64,000 nucleotides of DNA from Dyadobacter sp. 676 (GTDB taxonomy: Bacteria; Bacteroidota; Bacteroidia; Cytophagales; Spirosomataceae): positions 6,431,001 to 6,495,000 of the forward strand of contig NZ_CP159289.1 of the NCBI RefSeq assembly GCF_040448675.1, given 5' to 3'. The position numbers and the translations under genes were made by a program. The notes below the pieces were generated by a model that was given only the letters and a program-made list of their open reading frames with translations, was not told the DNA's origin and ran no database searches. This document shows positions 34,780-43,991 of the stretch, piece by piece. How positions within the stretch are numbered: position 1 is the first letter of the stretch; each line of letters begins with the position of its first letter.

Positions 34780-36163
34780 CTACGATTCGAGTGTCATGAA
34801 AAGGTTATTCAGCGATTCCGCATAGGTAGGGTGTGCAAATACCCCTCGCATGAGTTGTTCACAGGAAATATCGCCGATCATTGCCATCTGGAAAATGGTG
34901 ACGACCTCGCCGCCCTGTTCGGCAAGCACAGCGGCACCGAGGATTCTGCCTGTTCGGGCATCGATCACCGCTTTCATCATACCCCGTTCGTCGCCGGTTT
35001 CGATCGAGCGGGCGACGCTGTCGTTTTTCAATACCGCCACTTTGATATCCATCCCTTTTTCCCGGGCCTCCTGCTCGGTAATGCCGACGCGCCCAAGCTG
35101 CGGATCTGTGAAAATGCAATAGGGAACGAGCCGGTTTCCGATCCCCGCTTCCTTTTTATCGATCAAGTTCCTGACGATCACGCGGTAGTCGTCGTACGAC
35201 ACGTGAGTGAATGCGGGGCCGCCTTTCACGTCGCCGAGCGCGTAGACGCCTTCCGCCGACGTTTCGAGCTGCGCATTTACCAGAATATGCCCTTTCTCAT
35301 CCAATGCCACGCCTGCCATATCCAGCCCGAGGTCGCCCGTCTGGGGCCTCCGCCCCGCCGCCACGAGCACGTGGGTACACGAGCGGTGGCTCCTCAGGCT
35401 TCCGGTTTCAAGTGTGACCGTGATAATCCCCCCCGTTTTGCGAAAACCGGACTGCTCTGGTGTTGGTAAGTATTTCAATGTCTTCCTGCGCGAGGATTTT
35501 GGCGATTTCGTCGGCGATGTCCTGGTCCTCCCTCTTTAAAATCCTTTGGGAAGGCTCGATCAGCGTTACCTTGCTGCCGAAACGCGCGAACATCTGGCCG
35601 AACTCCAATGCTATGTAACCGCTTCCGAGCACAAGCAAATGTTCGGGGATTTCCGTGAGCTCCATGATCGTCGTGGACGTGAGGTAAGGAATGGTATGGA
35701 TGCCTTCGATATCCGGAACAACCGGCTGCAAGCCGGTATTGATGAAGAATTTGTCGGCAGTCAAGGTCTCCCGACCGCCGTCGCTCAATGCGACTGTAAT
35801 TTCCTTCCGGCCCGAGAAACGTGCTGTGCCGTAGATCAGGTCGAGCCCGGCGGTATCGCCGATGCGCTCTTCAGAATTCCCGCGCATGGTGTGTACAATG
35901 TGGTTTTTGCGGGCGATGATGCCTTCGAAATCAACGGAGACGTCGCCAGGGCGTACGCCGATGGTCTGGTTATATTTCGCCGACCACGCCGCCTTTGCCG
36001 AGGCGATCATGGCTTTGGTGGGAGAGCAGCCGTCATTTACGCATGTCCCGCCGACCCATCTTTTCTCGATCAATGCGGTTTTCAAGCCCGATTCGGCCAG
36101 TTTGCGGCTGAGAGGCGTTCCGGCCTGCCCCGCGCCGATTATAATAGCGTCATAGTATTTCAT
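34780..36163 (-). CDS. FAD-dependent pyridine nucleotide-disulfide oxidoreductase, mercuric-reductase-like (single frameshift)
   Basis: A 460-residue flavoenzyme after removing one base of the C7 run 35428-35434. N-terminal frame: MKYYDAIIIGAGQAGTPLSR (FAD-binding), WVGGTCVNDGCSPTKAMIAS (redox-active CVNDGC), VLGSGYIALEFGQMFARFGS (NAD-binding). C-terminal frame: HVLVAAGRRPQTGDLGLDMA, VYALGDVKGGPAFTHVS (second FAD motif) and the dimerisation domain VAVLKNDSVARSIETGDERG to FAHPTYAESLNN. Mercuric reductases carry an extra Cys pair and often an HMA domain; neither is seen, so it is more likely a general class I disulfide reductase than a mercury enzyme. The break is probably a sequence error. Confidence 0.82.
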
Positions 36164-36232
36164 AAAGGAATGGATAAAACAGGCCCCGTACAAAAGCAGG
36201 TACGCCCCGGATTTTACGTATAGTGACAAAAA

Positions 36233-36252
36233 AGCGTGCCGTCGGGCACGCT
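36233..36252 (-). terminator. Terminator of the ftsX-to-ribF operon
   Basis: Eight-base arms 36233-36240 and 36245-36252 are followed on the minus strand by TTTTTTG, about 50 bases beyond the ribF stop. Confidence 0.8.
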
Positions 36253-36301
36253 CTCGTTCAAAGTAAACTGTATGAGTATGTAAAAAAGAGTTCGCGGGGG
36301 A

Positions 36302-37228
36302 TCAGGCGAAATAGGCGAGGGAATTTTCCCTATCCACCTCGATTTGTTTTACGAGCATGTCCAGCCCGTTAAATTTCTGCTCCGGGCGAAGATAATGAAG
36401 TAATTCCAGTTTGAGATCTTCTCCGTAAATTTCTTTGTCGAAGTCGAATAGGTTCGCCTCGATCGTCCGCACCGTGCCGTCGACCGTCGGACGCACGCCG
36501 ATGTTCAGCATGCCTTTGAATACCTGCTCCTGGTAAACGGCGTTGATCACGTACACCCCGTTCATCGGAATGAGTTTGTAGGGCTCGTGTACGTAAAGAT
36601 TGGCCGTCGGGAAGCCGATGGTGCGGCCGAGTTGTTTCCCTTTTACCACAGTGCCGGACAACGCGTAGGGGCGGCCCAGCAGTTCGTTGGCCTCCTGTAT
36701 GTGGCCAGTTATCAATGCTTTACGGATACGCGACGAGCTGATTGCCGTGTGCTCGATATCTTCTCTGGGAATTTCTTCCACTTCAAAGCCATATTCGGAG
36801 CAGTTTTTTTGCAAAAATTCGAAGCTGCCTTCCCGGTTCCGGCCAAAACGATGGTCATAACCGATTACCAGCTTTTTGGTGCCGATCTTTTCGACCAAAA
36901 CCTGTTTGATAAATTCTTCCGAAGTCAGTTCCGAAAAAGAACGGGTGAAGGGAATAATTGCGAGATGCTGAATGCCCAGGCGCGAGAACATATCGATCTT
37001 CTCTTCGATCGTAGAAAGCAGTTGGAGGTCCTGGCTGTCCTCGGACACTACCGTGCGCGGATGCGGCCAGAAGGTCAGCACAACCGATTCGCCGCCCGAT
37101 TGCTGGGTAATTTCTTTCAGACGGGCCAGTATTTTCTGATGTCCCAGATGCACCCCGTCGAAAGTGCCGCTGGTTACGACGCCATATTCCAGTTTTTGAA
37201 AGGAATCCAGGCTGTGATAAATGTTCAT
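36302..37228 (-). CDS. ribF: Bifunctional riboflavin kinase/FAD synthetase
   Basis: A 308-residue enzyme that makes FMN and FAD from riboflavin. The N-terminal FAD synthetase (nucleotidyltransferase) shows GTFDGVHLGHQKILARL (HxGH-type), GYDHRFGRNREGSFEFL and ISSSRIRKALITGHIQEANE. The C-terminal riboflavin kinase has LSGTVVKGKQLGRTIGFPTA NL and GMLNIGVRPTVDG, and ends with LRPEQKFNGLDMLVKQIEVD. Its start overlaps the truB stop by 4 bases (ATGA), so the two are translationally coupled. A strong terminator follows. Confidence 0.96.
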   Translation of the reverse strand: MNIYHSLDSFQKLEYGVVTSGTFDGVHLGHQKILARLKEITQQSGGESVVLTFWPHPRTVVSEDSQDLQLLSTIEEKIDMFSRLGIQHLAIIPFTRSFSELTSEEFIKQVLVEKIGTKKLVIGYDHRFGRNREGSFEFLQKNCSEYGFEVEEIPREDIEHTAISSSRIRKALITGHIQEANELLGRPYALSGTVVKGKQLGRTIGFPTANLYVHEPYKLIPMNGVYVINAVYQEQVFKGMLNIGVRPTVDGTVRTIEANLFDFDKEIYGEDLKLELLHYLRPEQKFNGLDMLVKQIEVDRENSLAYFA

Positions 37229-37926
37229 TCGTCAACTTCCAAATTCAAAGCTACTCGTTTCTGACGGATGAAAGCCGTTAGCTCCCATGCGTCTTTCAGT
37301 TCGAAATTACCGATCCTGGTCCTGCACAGCTTGCTCATATAAGCCCCGCTGCCCGCCAGTACGCCGAAATCCCGAACGATACTGCGAATATAAGTACCTT
37401 TTGAACAAATGATCCTAAAATCGATGGAAGGAAAGTGGCTCGCGTCGATTTCGAACAGTCGGATTTCAACCGCCCGTTTCTTTATTTCGGCCTCGCCGCC
37501 GCGTCGCGCAAGCTTGTACGCGCGCACGCCGTCGATCTTAATGGCCGAAAAGAGCGGTGGTACCTGCTCAATCGGGCCGGTTAGCCGCCTTCTGGCATTT
37601 TCGAGTGTTTCCGGCGTGATGTGGTCGATGGGAAACTCTGCATCGAAATCGGTTTCGAGATCGATGGACGGCGTCGTTTTACCCAGCACCAGTGTGCCGG
37701 TATATTCCTTTTCCTGAGCCTGAAAATGGTCGATTTGCTTGGTTTTTTTTCCGGTACAAAGGATCAGCAGGCCGGTAGCGAGCGGGTCCAGTGTACCGGC
37801 ATGGCCTATTTTCCTGAATTTGCAAGCCCTTTTAAGCTTGTTGGCCACATCAAATGAAGTCCACGTCAATGGCTTGTCGATCAGGATGACCTCGCCTTCG
37901 TCGGGTATGTTTTCTTCTTGTCTCAA
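37225..37926 (-). CDS. truB: tRNA pseudouridine(55) synthase
   Basis: A 233-residue enzyme that converts U55 of the tRNA T-loop to pseudouridine. Seen: [20 protein letters not shown], the catalytic motif [20 protein letters not shown] (Asp), [40 protein letters not shown] and [16 protein letters not shown]. It lacks a C-terminal PUA domain, as usual in Bacteroidota. It lies in the conserved order ftsX, DUF3098, uppP, truB, ribF. Confidence 0.96.
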   Translation of the reverse strand: MRQEENIPDEGEVILIDKPLTWTSFDVANKLKRACKFRKIGHAGTLDPLATGLLILCTGKKTKQIDHFQAQEKEYTGTLVLGKTTPSIDLETDFDAEFPIDHITPETLENARRRLTGPIEQVPPLFSAIKIDGVRAYKLARRGGEAEIKKRAVEIRLFEIDASHFPSIDFRIICSKGTYIRSIVRDFGVLAGSGAYMSKLCRTRIGNFELKDAWELTAFIRQKRVALNLEVDE

Positions 37927-37958
37927 ATCGGAAGGTAATTAAATGCCGGCGGCTGTTT

Positions 37959-38735
37959 TCAGACAACATCCAGCTGGTAGCCCGACGCCAGCAAACCTAG
38001 CAGGATCAGGCCGAGAATAATGCGGTAATAACCGAAAACTTTGAAGCCGTATTTCGTCAGGAAGCTGATGAAAAACCGGATCGCCAGCATGGCGACCACA
38101 AATGCCACCGCATTCCCGATAAGCAGGGTCTGAATGTCCTCTTTCTGAATGGTATCGTATGTTTTCAAAAGCTTGTAACCGCCCGCGGCCGCCATAGTGG
38201 GCACTGCTAGGAAGAATGAAAACTCGGCAGCCTGCTTTCTCGACAAGCCGTTCAGCATACCGCCGATGATCGTGGACGCCGAGCGCGAAACGCCCGGGAT
38301 CATCGCGATGCATTGGAAAAAACCTATTTTCAAAGCAGTAGGAAACGTGATCACTTTCTCGCGGGTGTCGTTCGCAATGCGATCGATGAAAATCAGTACA
38401 AAACCACCCAAAAGCAGTGAAATGGCTACGACCCATACATTTTCCAGCAAGGCGTCGATAAAATCGTTCAGCAGGAAGCCGATCGCCGCCGCCGGGAGAA
38501 ATGCCACGAAAAGTTTGAAATAGAAATCGGTAGTCTGGAAAAAGCGCTTCCAGTAAAGCACAAGCACGGAAAGTATAGCCCCGAACTGGATGTTGACCGT
38601 GAACATTTTGGTGAATTCCAGATGACTGATCCCCATGAACGAAGAGGCTATGATCATATGCCCGGTGGAAGAGATGGGCAAAAACTCGGTAATTCCTTCA
38701 ACAATTGCTAAAATGATCGCCTGCCAGATGCTCAT
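37959..38735 (-). CDS. uppP: Undecaprenyl-diphosphate phosphatase
   Basis: A 258-residue membrane enzyme that recycles undecaprenyl pyrophosphate for cell-wall synthesis (BacA family; bacitracin resistance). Motifs: [20 protein letters not shown] (conserved Glu-rich EGxTEFLPxSSTGH) and [20 protein letters not shown] (PGxSRSGxT). About eight hydrophobic helices are visible. It overlaps the preceding DUF3098 gene by 4 bases. Confidence 0.96.
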   Translation of the reverse strand: MSIWQAIILAIVEGITEFLPISSTGHMIIASSFMGISHLEFTKMFTVNIQFGAILSVLVLYWKRFFQTTDFYFKLFVAFLPAAAIGFLLNDFIDALLENVWVVAISLLLGGFVLIFIDRIANDTREKVITFPTALKIGFFQCIAMIPGVSRSASTIIGGMLNGLSRKQAAEFSFFLAVPTMAAAGGYKLLKTYDTIQKEDIQTLLIGNAVAFVVAMLAIRFFISFLTKYGFKVFGYYRIILGLILLGLLASGYQLDVV

Positions 38736-38947
38736 GAATTGGTGGGTTTACGGAGGATCGCCCAAAACTCGATGATAAAGCCCGCAACGGCAACAATGGG
38801 GCCAAGGGTGAGGCCGAGAAAGCCGAAACCGAACTCTTCGCTGTCGAAAGTCATGATCAGAAAGCCTGCGAGGATCACCGCGATACCGACCAGCATCATC
38901 ACGTAGTTGGATGATGAGAATGGAAGCTCATTTTTTGAAGTACTCAT
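38732..38947 (-). CDS. DUF3098 small membrane protein
   Basis: A 71-residue protein with two hydrophobic helices ([20 protein letters not shown] and [20 protein letters not shown]) separated by [11 protein letters not shown]. The size, the N-terminal [14 protein letters not shown] and the location between ftsX and uppP fit DUF3098, a Bacteroidota-specific family of unknown function. Its fixed place next to ftsX and uppP suggests a role in the division or wall-synthesis membrane machinery. Its stop overlaps the uppP start (ATGA). Confidence 0.88.
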   Translation of the reverse strand: MSTSKNELPFSSSNYVMMLVGIAVILAGFLIMTFDSEEFGFGFLGLTLGPIVAVAGFIIEFWAILRKPTNS

Positions 38948-39008
38948 AACGTTTATTTATCGGTTACTGTTCCTGAATAGCTGAAAGAGGGGAAAGAGGT
39001 GCGGACGG

Positions 39009-39888
39009 TCAGTACAGATCGTCGAGCGTCATGCGCAGATAGCGCGAGAGCGACTGATAGGTACTCGCAACGCCAATCGCGACACCCAGGCCGAGAACGC
39101 AGGCGATGAGGATTACGATTTTGTCGTATTCCTGCAACATCGCCAGGCCTTCCACATTGCGGATCGCCAGCTGTTGCAGGCCGATCAGCAGAATACCCGC
39201 CAGCACACCGCCGACAAGCCCCTGAATGGCCCCCCCGCAGCACGTAAGGCTTTTGAATGAAGCCATTGGTAGCACCTACGAGCTGCATACTGCGGATGAG
39301 GAAGCGCTGGGAGTAAATCGCCAGCTTGATGGTATTGTTAACCAGCAACACGATGATTACCAGCATGATCAACGCGAAACTGGCCAGCACGATGTAGATT
39401 TTCGTTACGTTGCGGTTGATATTGTCCGCCAGATCTTCCTGGTACACCACTTCGTAGACCCCCTTAATCTGTTCGAGGTCTTTTTTAATTTGCCGGAGCT
39501 TCGCTTCTTCGAAATAATCTTCCTGGATCTTTACGCGATAGCTGTCGCGCAGCGGATTTTCACCGAGGAAAGTAGCGAAATCTTCCTTGGTACCCTCGAT
39601 GAATTCCTTGGCGGCTTCTTCTTTCGAAACAAATGTAATGGCCTTTGTTTCCGTGGATTTCAGCACGAAAGGCTTTACCTGAATAATATGGAGGATTGAA
39701 TCCTGGCCCGCTTGGGAAACTTCCTTGTCGATGAACACCCGCACTTCGATGTTCTGGCGGATAATGGATACCAGTTTTTTGGATTGGATCACCAGGAGCC
39801 CGCAAAAACCGATCAGAAACAATGCTGCCGTCAGGCTCATCACGATCATCGCGTTGGGGTAACTCCCGATTTTCTTCTTTTTAGGCAT
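39009..39888 (-). CDS. ftsX: Cell division protein FtsX (single frameshift)
   Basis: A 292-residue membrane subunit of the FtsEX complex, which in other bacteria controls wall hydrolases at the division site. The start MPKKKKIGSYPNAMIVMSLT is at 39888. The N-terminal helix is followed by the extracytoplasmic domain (IEVRVFIDKEVSQAGQDSIL, FVSKEEAAKEFIEGTKEDFA, NPLRDSYRVKIQ). Then come IYIVLASFALIMLVIIVLLV and NTIKLAIYSQRFLIRSMQLV. Past the C7 run 39230-39236 the frame changes to GAIQGLVGGVLAGILLIGLQ and ends RYLRMTLDDLY. Removing one base restores the family sequence RGAIQGLVGG. As ftsX is a conserved division gene, this strongly suggests a sequencing error. Confidence 0.92.
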
Positions 39889-40017
39889 AACAGCGTAGGA
39901 TTTCGCTCGTCGTTGGTTCGGTTTACAGGAAAACGACTCGGGCAAAAATAAGGATTAAAATTTCAAAACAGCCTTTCGTGGGGCGATCCTTAACTATTTT
40001 TAACTATAACGGCGGTT

Positions 40018-40611
40018 TCAGTTCCGCCGCCCCATTTCGTCGCGGATCTTGGCGGCCTTTTCGTAATCCTCTTTCGAAAGGGCGTCGTCGAGCATTCGTT
40101 GCAGCTCGTCGTAGCTAAGATCGCGCAGCGAATCTTTTGAGCCCGCGGGGCGGATGGTTTCACGAACAGCGTCTTCATCTTCATCCTCTTCCTCGCTCAT
40201 TGAGCTGGAAACGATACCGGCTTCCGACAAGATGGTTTCGTATGTATAAATAGGAATGTCGAAACGCAGACCGATCGCGATCGCATCCGAGGGGCGGGCG
40301 TCGATCTCCACTTCGCGGAGATTGTCCGTACAGACGATCTTGGCGTAGAAAATGCCTTCTTTGAGATCCGAAATGACGATTTCCTTCAATGTATAATTCA
40401 TGCCGTCGGCGAACGACTTGAACAAGTCGTGCGTCATCGGGCGGTTGGGAACTATGTTTTCAATCTGGACGGCAATGGCCTGTGCTTCGAATACACCAAT
40501 GATAATGGGCAGCCTGCGGTTGCCTAGTTCTTCTCCAAGCACCAATGCAAACGAACCGGCTTGGGATTGGCTTGGTGAAAGCCCCAGAATTTCTAACTTG
40601 ATTTTTTTCAC
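40018..40611 (-). CDS. Bifunctional nuclease family protein (DUF151) with C-terminal UVR motif
   Basis: A 197-residue protein. Residues 1-140 are the BFN domain (ALVLGEELGNRRLPIIIGVF, IVPNRPMTHDLFKSFADGMN, VEIDARPSDAIAIGLRFDIP), a family with reported DNase/RNase activity in plants and structural work in bacteria. A Glu/Asp-rich linker leads to LQRMLDDALSKEDYEKAAKI RDE, a UvrB/UVR-type helical hairpin that usually mediates protein contacts. This BFN-UVR combination is common in Bacteroidota. It appears monocistronic, upstream of ftsX on the same strand. Confidence 0.88.
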   Translation of the reverse strand: MKKIKLEILGLSPSQSQAGSFALVLGEELGNRRLPIIIGVFEAQAIAVQIENIVPNRPMTHDLFKSFADGMNYTLKEIVISDLKEGIFYAKIVCTDNLREVEIDARPSDAIAIGLRFDIPIYTYETILSEAGIVSSSMSEEEDEDEDAVRETIRPAGSKDSLRDLSYDELQRMLDDALSKEDYEKAAKIRDEMGRRN

Positions 40612-40794
40612 GTTTAAATTAAGATGCGCAAATGGTTAACAGTCGTGGTGAATATGTCTCAGGCTACGTAAGCCTTCCTGGGTTAAATTTAAATGCTAAC
40701 GAATGTTGATTTTCAACGTTTTAACAAGTAAATTCTGCAAAGTGTTCCTGTTTTGAAAACGCCATTGGCGGATGAAAGGTGCAAAAATAAATAA

Positions 40795-40824
40795 CCCTTG
40801 CTGCATAAAAAAATGCGGCAAGGG
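40795..40824 (-). terminator. Terminator downstream of etfA
   Basis: Twelve-base arms 40795-40806 and 40813-40824 pair with one mismatch. The loop is A-rich on the plus strand. It lies in the 329-base gap between the bifunctional nuclease gene and etfA, where I see no gene. Confidence 0.55.
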
Positions 40825-40940
40825 CTAAGATTGCGCGGGTCGGGCCCGGGGCATTTTCAAAAAAAGTTAAACGGTTGATTTATAGCTCCTTTTTTCAGGT
40901 GGTTTCCCGCAATTTATTTGAAAAAAGAGGCCTAGCGGTT

Positions 40941-41915
40941 CTATTTGAGGTTTTTTGCGGCTTCTGTAAGCCTGGGTAACACCTCGAAAACGTCCCCGAC
41001 GATCCCGTAATCGGCCGCCTTGAAGAACGGCGCTTCGGGATCTTTGTTGATCACCACAATGCATTTGGAGCCGTTCACGCCCGCCAGGTGCTGGATTGCG
41101 CCTGAAATGCCGCAGGCGATATAAAGGTTCGGGGCTACCTTGATGCCCGTCTGGCCGATGTGCTCGTGATGGGGCCGCCAGTCAAGGTCCGAAACGGGTT
41201 TTGAGCAACCTGTTGCCGCGCCCAATGCTCTGGCAAGGTCGATCAGCGGCTGCCAGTGTTCGGGCCCTTTCATTCCCCGGCCGCCCGAAACGATGATTTC
41301 GGCTTCGGTCAGCGAAAGCTCCGAATCGGCTTTTTCAACACTCACGACGCCGGCGGTAAAATCGCTGTCCCGCAGCGTCGGCTGGAACGCTTCCACGGCG
41401 GCAACGGTATCCGTTGGCCCCGTCTCGTCGATTTCGACCGCATTCTTGCGGACCACCAGCACTTTGATATCCGATTTGATCTCCGTCGTTGCAAATGCCT
41501 TGCCGGTGAAAATCGCCCGTGTGACTTTAAATCCGCCATCTGTCTCCGGCAATGCGGTAACGCCGGAAACGATGCCCGCTTTCAGCTTTGCCGCAGCGCG
41601 CGCCGCCATAGCGTCGCCCAGGCCCGACTTGGAGAGGATAATAATTTTGCTGCCTTCCTGAGTAGCCGCCTGCGCGAGCGCATCCGCATATGCGAGGCTG
41701 TTTTCATGTTCCAGCCTGGCATCGGCGGCATGGAGTACTTTCGTTGCCCCATATCGTCCGGCCTTTTCCAGTTCGGCCGCTTCCGCGTTGCCGAGAGCGA
41801 GCACCACGGCTTTTCCGCCGGTTTTTTCGGCTACTTTCGCGCCGTAGGCCACCGCTTCCAGCGAAGTTTTTTTGATTGAACCATTATCGAGTTCTACATA
41901 TATCAGGACTGACAT
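40941..41915 (-). CDS. etfA: Electron transfer flavoprotein alpha subunit
   Basis: A 324-residue FAD-binding subunit of the ETF heterodimer, which carries electrons from acyl-CoA dehydrogenases to the respiratory chain. The N-terminal domain is [20 protein letters not shown]. The C-terminal FAD domain shows [60 protein letters not shown] and [20 protein letters not shown], all family signatures. It follows etfB with a 35-base gap. Confidence 0.97.
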   Translation of the reverse strand: MSVLIYVELDNGSIKKTSLEAVAYGAKVAEKTGGKAVVLALGNAEAAELEKAGRYGATKVLHAADARLEHENSLAYADALAQAATQEGSKIIILSKSGLGDAMAARAAAKLKAGIVSGVTALPETDGGFKVTRAIFTGKAFATTEIKSDIKVLVVRKNAVEIDETGPTDTVAAVEAFQPTLRDSDFTAGVVSVEKADSELSLTEAEIIVSGGRGMKGPEHWQPLIDLARALGAATGCSKPVSDLDWRPHHEHIGQTGIKVAPNLYIACGISGAIQHLAGVNGSKCIVVINKDPEAPFFKAADYGIVGDVFEVLPRLTEAAKNLK

Positions 41916-41950
41916 AATTGTTTTCGTTTGAATTTGAAAAATAGGCTGGC

Positions 41951-42688
41951 TTACAGCACTTTCGCTTCGGTTTGCAGTAATTTGATGAGCGTCTCCGCCT
42001 CGCTGGCGGGGATCATCCTGCAGGCACCTTTGGGGGCGGGCAGCTTGTAGGTTTGCGGAACGGTCATGTCATCCACCGCAACCGGTTCCACCACATTCAA
42101 CGGCTTCGTGCGTGCCGTCATGATGCCCCGCATATTGGGTATTTTCCATTCGGCAATCGGTTCCTGGCAGCCGAGCACGAGCGGTAGCGGCGCTTTCAGC
42201 ACTTCTTTGCCGCCGTCGATCTCGCGGGTGAAAGTCGCGTTGTTGCCTTCGAGGTCGAGCTTCATTACGGGCGAATAGGAGGGTATGCCGAGCATTTCGC
42301 CTACGAGCCCGTGCACCACGCCGCTATTATAATCGATGGATTCGCGGCCCATCAGGATCAGGTCATAGCTGTTCTGGCGTGCAATGTGCGCAATTTGCAC
42401 GGCCACGAAATAGGAGTCCTGCGGATCGGCGTTTACACGGATAGCGTCGTCGGCACCAATGGCGAGCGCTTTGCGGATCTGCGGTTCGGCGTCGGCTTCA
42501 CCTACGTGCAACACGGTAAGACTGCCTCCGAGCTGCTCCTTCAACTCCACGCCCCGGGCGAGCGCATAGTCGTCGTAGGGGCCGATGATAAACTGTACAC
42601 CAGTCTTGTTGAGTTTGGTGTCGTTGTCGGTGAAGCTTATCTTGGCTGTTGTATCGGGGACATTAGTTATACAAACGAGTATTTTCAT
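41951..42688 (-). CDS. etfB: Electron transfer flavoprotein beta subunit
   Basis: A 245-residue AMP-binding partner of EtfA. Seen: MKILVCITNVPDTTAKISFT, FIIGPYDDYALARGVELKEQ, LAIGADDAIRVNADPQDSYF, LILMGRESIDYNSGVVHGLV and LPLVLGCQEPIAEWKIPNMR, which is the ETF beta signature region. It is the first gene of the etfBA operon and is divergent from the small gene at 42783. Confidence 0.97.
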   Translation of the reverse strand: MKILVCITNVPDTTAKISFTDNDTKLNKTGVQFIIGPYDDYALARGVELKEQLGGSLTVLHVGEADAEPQIRKALAIGADDAIRVNADPQDSYFVAVQIAHIARQNSYDLILMGRESIDYNSGVVHGLVGEMLGIPSYSPVMKLDLEGNNATFTREIDGGKEVLKAPLPLVLGCQEPIAEWKIPNMRGIMTARTKPLNVVEPVAVDDMTVPQTYKLPAPKGACRMIPASEAETLIKLLQTEAKVL

Positions 42689-42709
42689 GATGGTATGGTT
42701 ACTTATCTT

Positions 42710-42717
42710 TACGTTTG
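42710..42717 (+). promoter_or_regulatory. TACGTTTG, possible -7 element for the gene at 42783
   Basis: An exact match to the Bacteroidota TAnnTTTG element, 66 bases before the start codon in the divergent etfB/42783 spacer. No clear -33 TTG partner is seen, so support is weak. Confidence 0.3.
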
Positions 42718-42782
42718 ATGAGAATAACTTTGCCCGGGCAAATTAAGAGAAAAGTAAACAGTATGCAAGCATAATAATATCG

Positions 42783-43109
42783 ATGAACACCTCCCTACTC
42801 GCCAATTTAAAGGCGTTTTACGAAGAAGACCCGAACGATCCGTTCAACGCCTATGCGCTCGCGATCGAATATGCCAAGTCCGACCCGAAGGAAGCAGAGC
42901 ATTATTTTAACCTGCTTCTGGAAAAACATCCGGATTATTTGCCCACATACTATCACGCTGGCGCATTTTTTGCTGCATTGGATAAAGTGGAAATAGCTGA
43001 GGAGATCTATAAGAAAGGTGTGGAGCTCGCGCTTGCACAAAAGAATGCGAAAACACACCGTGAGCTGCTCTCGGCCTACAATACATTCCTCGACGAGCTG
43101 GAAGACTGA
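42783..43109 (+). CDS. Small TPR-like protein
   Basis: A 108-residue cytosolic protein. DPFNAYALAIEYAKSDPKEA, then EHYFNLLLEKHPDYLPTYYH and LDKVEIAEEIYKKGVELALA give two to three degenerate tetratricopeptide helix pairs with the A-x(3)-Y and small-residue pattern. It is probably a protein-binding scaffold. It is conserved in appearance, but no function is known. The next gene on the same strand starts 94 bases later. Confidence 0.75.
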   Translation: MNTSLLANLKAFYEEDPNDPFNAYALAIEYAKSDPKEAEHYFNLLLEKHPDYLPTYYHAGAFFAALDKVEIAEEIYKKGVELALAQKNAKTHRELLSAYNTFLDELED

Positions 43110-43203
43110 GTTTTTCAGGGCCGTCAAGCCGCTGCATTCCCTCTGTACGTCAGGATTGATTTTTTTAACATATCTCCCGAATCTGTCGGGAGGAAATTAA
43201 TGC

Positions 43204-43569
43204 ATGGTCAATATGGAAAAGGAAGCATTCATCCCGCTGGTAGTGAAGTGGGCAAAGTCGCACGGGTTCAAGGATATCCAGGCAAATATGGAGGGTTATG
43301 AAACCCCGAAATCATACGAAAGGGCCGCAGATAACACCCGTTTTACGCCTGATGTGACTGGGGTAAATATGTTTAACCGCCATTATCTGGAAGTGTGCAT
43401 TAAAACCGACCAGATGCGCGGGTATATCTCCAAGTGGAAACTGCTGAGCGAACTGGCAAACATGAAAGGTGCCAAACTGTACCTGATGGCCCCGCGCGGA
43501 CACGTCCGCTTCGCCCGCGAGGCGGTAGATCAATATAACATCCCTGCAGAAGTGGTCAAGATCGACTGA
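43204..43569 (+). CDS. Uncharacterised protein, possible PD-(D/E)XK-like fold
   Basis: A 121-residue protein (start at 43204, or 43213 in the same frame). The order EAFIPLVVKWAKSHGFKDIQ (helix), NTRFTPDVTGVNMFNRHYLE VCIKTDQM (two strands with PDV and EVCIK) and SKWKLLSELANMKGAKLYLM (helix, strand) resembles the core of restriction-endonuclease-like folds. The lysine sits one position off the usual ExK spacing, so catalysis is uncertain. It ends in AREAVDQYNIPAEVVKID. A hairpin (43174-43192) precedes it. The function is unknown. Confidence 0.65.
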   Translation: MVNMEKEAFIPLVVKWAKSHGFKDIQANMEGYETPKSYERAADNTRFTPDVTGVNMFNRHYLEVCIKTDQMRGYISKWKLLSELANMKGAKLYLMAPRGHVRFAREAVDQYNIPAEVVKID

Positions 43570-43573
43570 CGGC

Positions 43574-43990
43574 CAGGTATGGTCGTTTATAGTCGGGTGT
43601 AGTCAAGAGTTGTCAGGTATTGTCATTTGTAGTCAAGAGTTGTCAGTTGTAGTCATTTGTAGTCAAGAGTTGTCAGTTGTAGTCATTTGTAGTCAAGAGT
43701 TGTCAGTTGTAGTCAGCTATTGTCAAGTATAGTCAGGTATTGTCAAGTATAGTCAGGTAGCCATTTTATAGTCGGGCATATCAGGATCGGCCAGATAGCA
43801 ACTCTTGTTCATGCCTGACCACAAATGACAATACCTGACCGCAATTGACAACGCCTGACCACAAATGACGACAAATGACAATACCTGAGACAAATGACTT
43901 ACCCGACCACAAATGACAATTCCTGACAATAAATGACACTACCTGACCACAAACGACCACTACCTGACTACCCCTGACCCCACTTGACAG
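43574..43990. repeat. Helically phased GTCA/TGAC inverted repeat array
   Basis: From 43581 to 43760 eighteen consecutive 10-bp units each begin with (A/T/G)GTC(A/G). From about 43811 to 43989 some eighteen units of 9-11 bp each carry TGAC or GAC. The right half is the reverse complement of the left in consensus, and the halves are joined by about 50 unrelated bases. It fills the gap between two convergent genes. No spacers of CRISPR size and no coding frame of normal composition are present. Confidence 0.9.
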
Positions 43991-43991
43991 T

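Noticed and set aside
34780..36163. Mercury resistance gene (merA)
   Set aside because: The C-terminal vicinal Cys pair, an HMA domain and other mer genes are all missing; it is better called a general disulfide reductase.
43574..43990. CRISPR array
   Set aside because: Units are 10 bases long with no spacers of 25-40 bases, the two halves are inverted, and no cas gene is near.
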